DNA of 17,874 bases from Oscillospiraceae bacterium. Lineage in GTDB: Bacteria; Bacillota_A; Clostridia; Oscillospirales; Ruminococcaceae. Both the position numbers and the translations under genes were made by a program. Of the stretch, positions 14,557 through 17,874 are shown piece by piece; the first letter of the stretch is position 1; every line of letters begins with the position of its first letter. Location: contig JAFPQL010000158.1 in the NCBI GenBank assembly GCA_017414145.1, positions 1-17,874 on the forward strand. The letters are read 5' to 3'. A model generated the notes under the pieces. It did no database searches. It worked only from the letters and a program-made list of their open reading frames with translations, and was not told the DNA's origin.

Positions 14557-17229
14557 TTATGTGCGGAGCAGATACCGCTTCAGCAGGGCGAGGTCTGCGG
14601 CATCCAGCCTGCCGTCTTCGTGCAGGTCACCGGCGCTCCAGTCCGTGACGCTGCCCGCACACAGCAGATACCGGTCCAGCATGACCGCATCCGCCTGATC
14701 CACCGTTCCGTCCGCGTTGACATCGCCCCTGACGGGCTCGTCCTCCGGCGGTTCCGAGCCGGTGAAAACCGTCTGCGGCTCGTCCGTCTCCTGAAAGCTG
14801 AACAGGATTTCATCGACCGCACCGCGGAATCCCTTGCCGATCACTGCCGTATCCTGCTGCGCGGCACACATCACATCCAGCGGCGTCAGCGGGCAGGAGC
14901 GGCTGTCTGCCTCTGTGCCGTTGATCAGAAGCGACGCCTTTCCGCCGATCAGCCGGACGGTGACGCGGTTCCACACACCCTTTTGCAGTGCCGGCGCAGT
15001 CAGCGTAACGGCCGTTTTGCCGTTCGTGACGGTCAGTGCGGCGTTTCCGCTCCGGTCAGACGGCGTGAAGGAGATGTATGCGCTGTCATCGCCGAAATGC
15101 AGCAGCTCCTGTACGCTCCGGCTGCTGTTTTCGCCCTTCCAGAGTGCCGTCATCGTGATCTGGAGATCGTTTGTCCGGAAGAGGCTGCGGTCGGGAAGCA
15201 GGCAGGCGCTCCCGTCCAGATTCATGACGCCCTTTGCAGTGCTTCGCTCCGCCGCCCACACCGCGCCGGACTGCCGCAGATCGGTTGCAGTGTACCCGTC
15301 CCGCGCCCAGAACGCCGTTTGCTCTGCAAAATCATATGCTGCGGCATATCCGGCGGGCGTCCGGTGCCAGCCGCCGTCGTCCAGCCAGCCGAACCCCACG
15401 CCGCTGCTTCTGGATTCCGTATTGGCATAGTCGCCGTCCGTGATCGCCTCTCCGCTGTATGTGCCGCCGCCGTACAGATAGGACATCCCCTTGATGACGG
15501 CATGGCCGGAAACCGTGACGGCGTCGCAGACATAGGCCTTCTGTGTGATTTTGGCGTCGCCGGAGATCCTGCACATTCCGCTGACAACAGCATTCCCGCT
15601 GATGACGGCGTTTCCGCTGATTTCCGTATCGCCGGTCTTCCAGCCGTCCACATAGACCCAGCCGCCGCCGTGTACGACCGCACGGTCTGCGATCACGGCG
15701 CTGTCCCTGATGACCGTATTGCCTGCCACGACCGCGTGACCTGTGATGCGGACGCTGTCCGAGATTTTTGCCGCACCGAGCACCGTGGCGTCCGGCCCGA
15801 CATAGACCGAATCCGCAACCGAGGCGGTGTCCGCGACCCAGCCGCCGCCGTTCGGGTGCGCGTGCCCCTTCCCCCTGACATAGCCGGCGGACTGCGGAAC
15901 CGCCGCGCCGCTTAAACGGATTTCATACGGATAGCGCCGGCGCTCGTCGCCTGTGCGGTAGGGCGAGTCCGTCTCCTTGTGAAACGCATTGACTCTGTAG
16001 AGACTGTCCGGCATGGCAGATACCGTGAGGTATGCGCTGACGGCGCCGGACGCGGAAATCTCCGCAGATTCGCCGTCGCCGAACAGGCCGGAATAATTTG
16101 TCATGCCGGTGCTGTCCGTTGTGACGATGCAGGCTTTCCAGCCCGCCGCCGGATCGTCGGAAAGGCCGCGGAGCTCTGCCCTGATCCGGTCTCCGGTGAT
16201 TTCCAGCGGAATGACATTGATGCCGCCCTGCATCGGGGCATCCCACTGCGGCGCACGCAGCAGACCGCTGCCGTCATCCTCCGGAACGGTGCAGAACAGA
16301 CTCCGGAAATACGGGCTGTCGGCGCATTTCTTCTCAAATTCCTGCCGATAGGCCTCTTTTGCGCCAAGGTCAAAGGTCGCCATGCGCTTGGCGTAATGGC
16401 CGAACAGGGTCTGCGCATCGGTTCCGCAGAGGCGGGCGGCGGTGTCGAACGGGTATTCATCCGGCTTTGCCTCCGAGATGATGCGCTTGACCGTGAACTG
16501 TCCCAGCCCCGGCAGATGATCGGGGTTTGTTTCGAGATAGACGAGGAACGGCCAGACCTCGTAGTAGTCGCGGCCGTGCGGGAAAGAAAGGCTCAGATTC
16601 CGCAGATACGGCTCGAACCACACAGTTTTGACGCTGCCGGTGTAGTAGTCGCTGAGGAGATACATCTCGCGGAACCAGTTGGCGAGCGGCTCCCACCATG
16701 CGCCTGTGATTTCCTGATCGACCCACGCTTTCTGCTGCATGGTGACGACATGGCCGAATTCATGCGCGATCGTCAGATCGTCCAGCATCGCGTCCGGACT
16801 GATGATTTCGATGCCGTAGCCGTCCTCGGAGCTCATAAACGCCCAGCCCTCCTGAAATTGCGGCAGGCCGGTGTTGGTCAGGTAGACATTCGTCTTGTAC
16901 TTCTGGCTGCTTTTGCCGTAGATATCGACATTCAGGTCGGTCATGCCGAGATACTCGCTGTAGCAGTGCCAGAGCTTCTCGTAGTCTGCGAGATTGCGCT
17001 TCAGGAATGCGTCGTTGACCTGTCCGGTGGTGTCCTGATTCCCGTAGAAGATGACAAAGTGTTCGGATTCGGCGTAATTGGCAGAACGGCAGTAGCCCCA
17101 GCGGTCGCGGATCAGGTATTCCTCCGCGGCGGATGCCGGAGCGGGCATTTCGCCGAGCACGGCATCCGTGCAGAGCACAGAACCGGTCAGCACGGCAGCG
17201 GCCAGAAGGAGCATGGGTTTCTGTTTCAT
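14557..17229 (-). CDS. Secreted dockerin protein with HExxH peptidase domain, beta-helix and LamG-like domain
   Basis: 890 aa, exported by a Sec signal peptide (about 1-35, MLLLAAAVLTGSVLC). The N-terminal domain (to about 430) resembles DUF6055/Svx-like proteins and carries HEFGH at 156-160; Glu180 in WWEPLANW is a possible third zinc ligand, so a metallopeptidase is likely. Residues of about 445-600 are imperfect hexapeptide repeats (AVVAGN, TVIRDS, AVIADR, AVISGN) that predict a left-handed beta-helix. About 610-825 looks like a LamG/concanavalin-like domain. The end (about 834-890) is a type I dockerin with two calcium loops, GDVNADGTVDQAD and GDLHEDGRLDAAD, each followed by a RYLL helix, implying attachment to a cohesin scaffold. 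The ATG has AGGAGG five bases upstream and begins the signal peptide; the frame extends further upstream without support. Confidence 0.85.
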   Translation of the reverse strand: MKQKPMLLLAAAVLTGSVLCTDAVLGEMPAPASAAEEYLIRDRWGYCRSANYAESEHFVIFYGNQDTTGQVNDAFLKRNLADYEKLWHCYSEYLGMTDLNVDIYGKSSQKYKTNVYLTNTGLPQFQEGWAFMSSEDGYGIEIISPDAMLDDLTIAHEFGHVVTMQQKAWVDQEITGAWWEPLANWFREMYLLSDYYTGSVKTVWFEPYLRNLSLSFPHGRDYYEVWPFLVYLETNPDHLPGLGQFTVKRIISEAKPDEYPFDTAARLCGTDAQTLFGHYAKRMATFDLGAKEAYRQEFEKKCADSPYFRSLFCTVPEDDGSGLLRAPQWDAPMQGGINVIPLEITGDRIRAELRGLSDDPAAGWKACIVTTDSTGMTNYSGLFGDGESAEISASGAVSAYLTVSAMPDSLYRVNAFHKETDSPYRTGDERRRYPYEIRLSGAAVPQSAGYVRGKGHAHPNGGGWVADTASVADSVYVGPDATVLGAAKISDSVRITGHAVVAGNTVIRDSAVIADRAVVHGGGWVYVDGWKTGDTEISGNAVISGNAVVSGMCRISGDAKITQKAYVCDAVTVSGHAVIKGMSYLYGGGTYSGEAITDGDYANTESRSSGVGFGWLDDGGWHRTPAGYAAAYDFAEQTAFWARDGYTATDLRQSGAVWAAERSTAKGVMNLDGSACLLPDRSLFRTNDLQITMTALWKGENSSRSVQELLHFGDDSAYISFTPSDRSGNAALTVTNGKTAVTLTAPALQKGVWNRVTVRLIGGKASLLINGTEADSRSCPLTPLDVMCAAQQDTAVIGKGFRGAVDEILFSFQETDEPQTVFTGSEPPEDEPVRGDVNADGTVDQADAVMLDRYLLCAGSVTDWSAGDLHEDGRLDAADLALLKRYLLRT

Positions 17230-17286
17230 GATAACCTCCTTTGTTGGGTCAGACGCGGGCGTTTTCGGGGGCGTGCTTTTGATTTT

Positions 17287-17315
17287 ATTGTAGCATAAAA
17301 GCGCTGCCGCGTCAA
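17287..17315 (-). promoter_or_regulatory. Sigma-A promoter of the dockerin-protein gene
   Basis: On the minus strand TTGACG (17315-17310) and TACAAT (17292-17287) are separated by 17 bp. The start would be near 17280, with a leader of about 50 nt before the ATG at 17229. Confidence 0.8.
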
Positions 17316-17330
17316 GCAAAACCAGCCGGC

Positions 17331-17410
17331 GGGCCGGCAGTGCCGGCTGCCATTGATCTAAAGCCCGCCGCCGGGCCGGCAGTGCCGGCATCCAACTCCT
17401 AAAGCCCGCC
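17331..17410. repeat. Two tandem copies of a ~39-bp GC-rich repeat
   Basis: Copies at 17331-17369 and 17373-17410 (period 42) share GGGCCGGCAGTGCCGGC at the left end and CTAAAGCCCGCC at the right end, with a divergent middle of about 10 bases. The left part contains the inverted pair GCCGGC-A-GTGCCGGC, so each copy can fold. It lies just upstream of the dockerin-gene promoter. It resembles REP-like intergenic palindromes. Confidence 0.7.
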
Positions 17411-17526
17411 ACAGGCGGAATCGGGACACAGCCGAACTTCGCCCCACTAGAACAACAAGCAAAAGCAGCCAAGAAGCGAAAGCCGAACAACTAGGAGAAG
17501 GGGAATTGGGAAAGGGGATGCGCGCC

Positions 17527-17545
17527 GTATATGCAAAGCATATAC
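17527..17545. repeat. Perfect hairpin, 8-bp stem with AAA loop
   Basis: GTATATGC-AAA-GCATATAC is a perfect inverted repeat immediately before the large imperfect hairpin at 17548-17618. It has the same GC-AAA-GC top as the hairpin at 17806-17824. Confidence 0.75.
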
Positions 17546-17547
17546 TT

Positions 17548-17618
17548 GGGGAAACCGAAAGGGGGAAGGGGGCTGCGAAGCGAAGCGGAGCCGCTTCCTT
17601 CCCTCTTTGGGTGTCCCC
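17548..17618. repeat. Large imperfect hairpin, 22-bp arms
   Basis: The arms 17548-17569 and 17597-17618 pair at 20 of 22 positions (one of them G-U), with G-rich left and C-rich right strands. The 27-base interior holds a second stem, AAGCG-GAGC-CGCTT. No credible coding sequence covers it: the only ORF across it is short, low-complexity and has no convincing ribosome binding site. It may be a structured RNA, a MITE-like palindromic element, or part of a dispersed repeat family. Confidence 0.6.
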
Positions 17619-17707
17619 CTCGCATTCGCGCCCCTGCGCCCAGCGAAATTCACAGTTGAAGCTACGATACAGAACAATCAGCCCTAGCGTCCGCATCATA
17701 CAAAAAC

Positions 17708-17743
17708 ACCGGCGCCGCCATGTATTTCTCTGGCAGCGCCGGT
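17708..17743. terminator. Bidirectional terminator-like hairpin
   Basis: ACCGGCGCCGCCA (17708-17720) pairs with TGGCAGCGCCGGT (17731-17743) over 13 positions with one mismatch. TTT follows on the plus strand, and an A run (17702-17706) gives five T on the minus strand. It suggests that a transcript ends here from at least one side, most plausibly a minus-strand one. Confidence 0.6.
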
Positions 17744-17760
17744 TTCTGTAGAATAAGGTA

Positions 17761-17848
17761 TCCGCTTCGCGGATGCTATTTTGGAATGGGGACCTCTATC
17801 GCCCAGATTTCGCAAAGCGAAATCGCTCAGTTTGCCTTCGGCAAACTG
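17761..17848. repeat. Cluster of three perfect triloop hairpins
   Basis: Within 88 bp there are TCCGC-TTC-GCGGA (17761-17773), GATTTCGC-AAA-GCGAAATC (17806-17824) and CAGTTTGCC-TTC-GGCAAACTG (17828-17848). All have three-base loops, and the stems are unrelated in sequence. No gene is seen from 17411 to the end of the window; the interval consists of this cluster, the hairpins listed before it and unremarkable spacer. Confidence 0.7.
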
Positions 17849-17874
17849 GGAGCCCCAAGCCCGCAGAGCTCTTC

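Noticed and set aside
14299..15915. Long plus-strand open frame (538 codons) opposite the dockerin gene
   Set aside because: Composition is that of an antisense shadow, with no domain, ribosome binding site or conserved motif. The minus strand encodes a clear multidomain protein over the same bases.
17506..17751. 81-codon plus-strand ORF at the right end
   Set aside because: It spans the large hairpin and a terminator-like hairpin. The product is low complexity, lacks hydrophobic core patterns and has no convincing ribosome binding site, so it looks like a translated repeat.
1..17874. CRISPR array, tRNA, rRNA, transposase or phage genes
   Set aside because: No spaced direct repeats, cloverleaf-like sequences, rRNA motifs or integrase/transposase proteins were recognised on either strand.

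Overview
The window looks like the chromosome of a Ruminococcus-like anaerobic Firmicute (Oscillospiraceae). The main pointers are a secreted protein ending in a type I dockerin (cellulosome attachment), a BspA-like leucine-rich-repeat/transglutaminase surface protein, a CwlD-type amidase, an ECF transporter of the MptD/Trep_Strep type, AGGAGG ribosome binding sites and near-perfect sigma-A promoters with 17-bp spacers, all in GC-rich DNA. No rRNA, tRNA, CRISPR array, transposase or phage gene was found.

Layout of the plus-strand half (1-11,426). The window opens inside a nucleoside/BMP-type ABC permease (1-936) that ends at a strong terminator. A cytoplasmic SGNH hydrolase follows on its own promoter. 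Next is a translationally coupled ECF operon (S component, T component, fused double ATPase; 2146-4933). It has a consensus promoter, a leader with a possible attenuator, and an 18-bp operator-like dyad. An alpha/beta hydrolase (5074-6009) follows. The stretch 6010-7727 is a decay zone. It holds a minus-strand remnant of an amidase C-terminus, then a strong promoter with two more copies of the dyad, an intact 82-aa DUF6110-like membrane protein, and a P1B-type metal ATPase that has lost its middle third and is frameshifted. A terminator and a new promoter then lead into a coupled gene pair encoding an asymmetric heterodimeric ABC exporter (7894-11,426), which ends at a bidirectional terminator.

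Layout of the minus-strand half (11,527-17,229). Reading leftward, a dockerin protein (signal peptide, HExxH peptidase domain, left-handed beta-helix, LamG-like domain, dockerin) is followed by the LRR/transglutaminase protein and then the CwlD-like amidase. The first two have clear promoters and at least two of the units have clear terminators. The right end (17,316-17,874) has no credible gene. It carries a GC-rich 42-bp-period duplication and a dense series of hairpins.

The most interesting thread is regulatory. The dyad GGTTAG-N6-CTAAT occurs once before the ECF operon and twice before the metal ATPase locus. Its TTAGG/CCTAA half-sites resemble DtxR/IdeR-family metal-repressor operators. 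This suggests, as inference, that the ECF importer and the now broken metal exporter belong to one metal- or haem-responsive regulon. The exporter pair next door may or may not be part of it.
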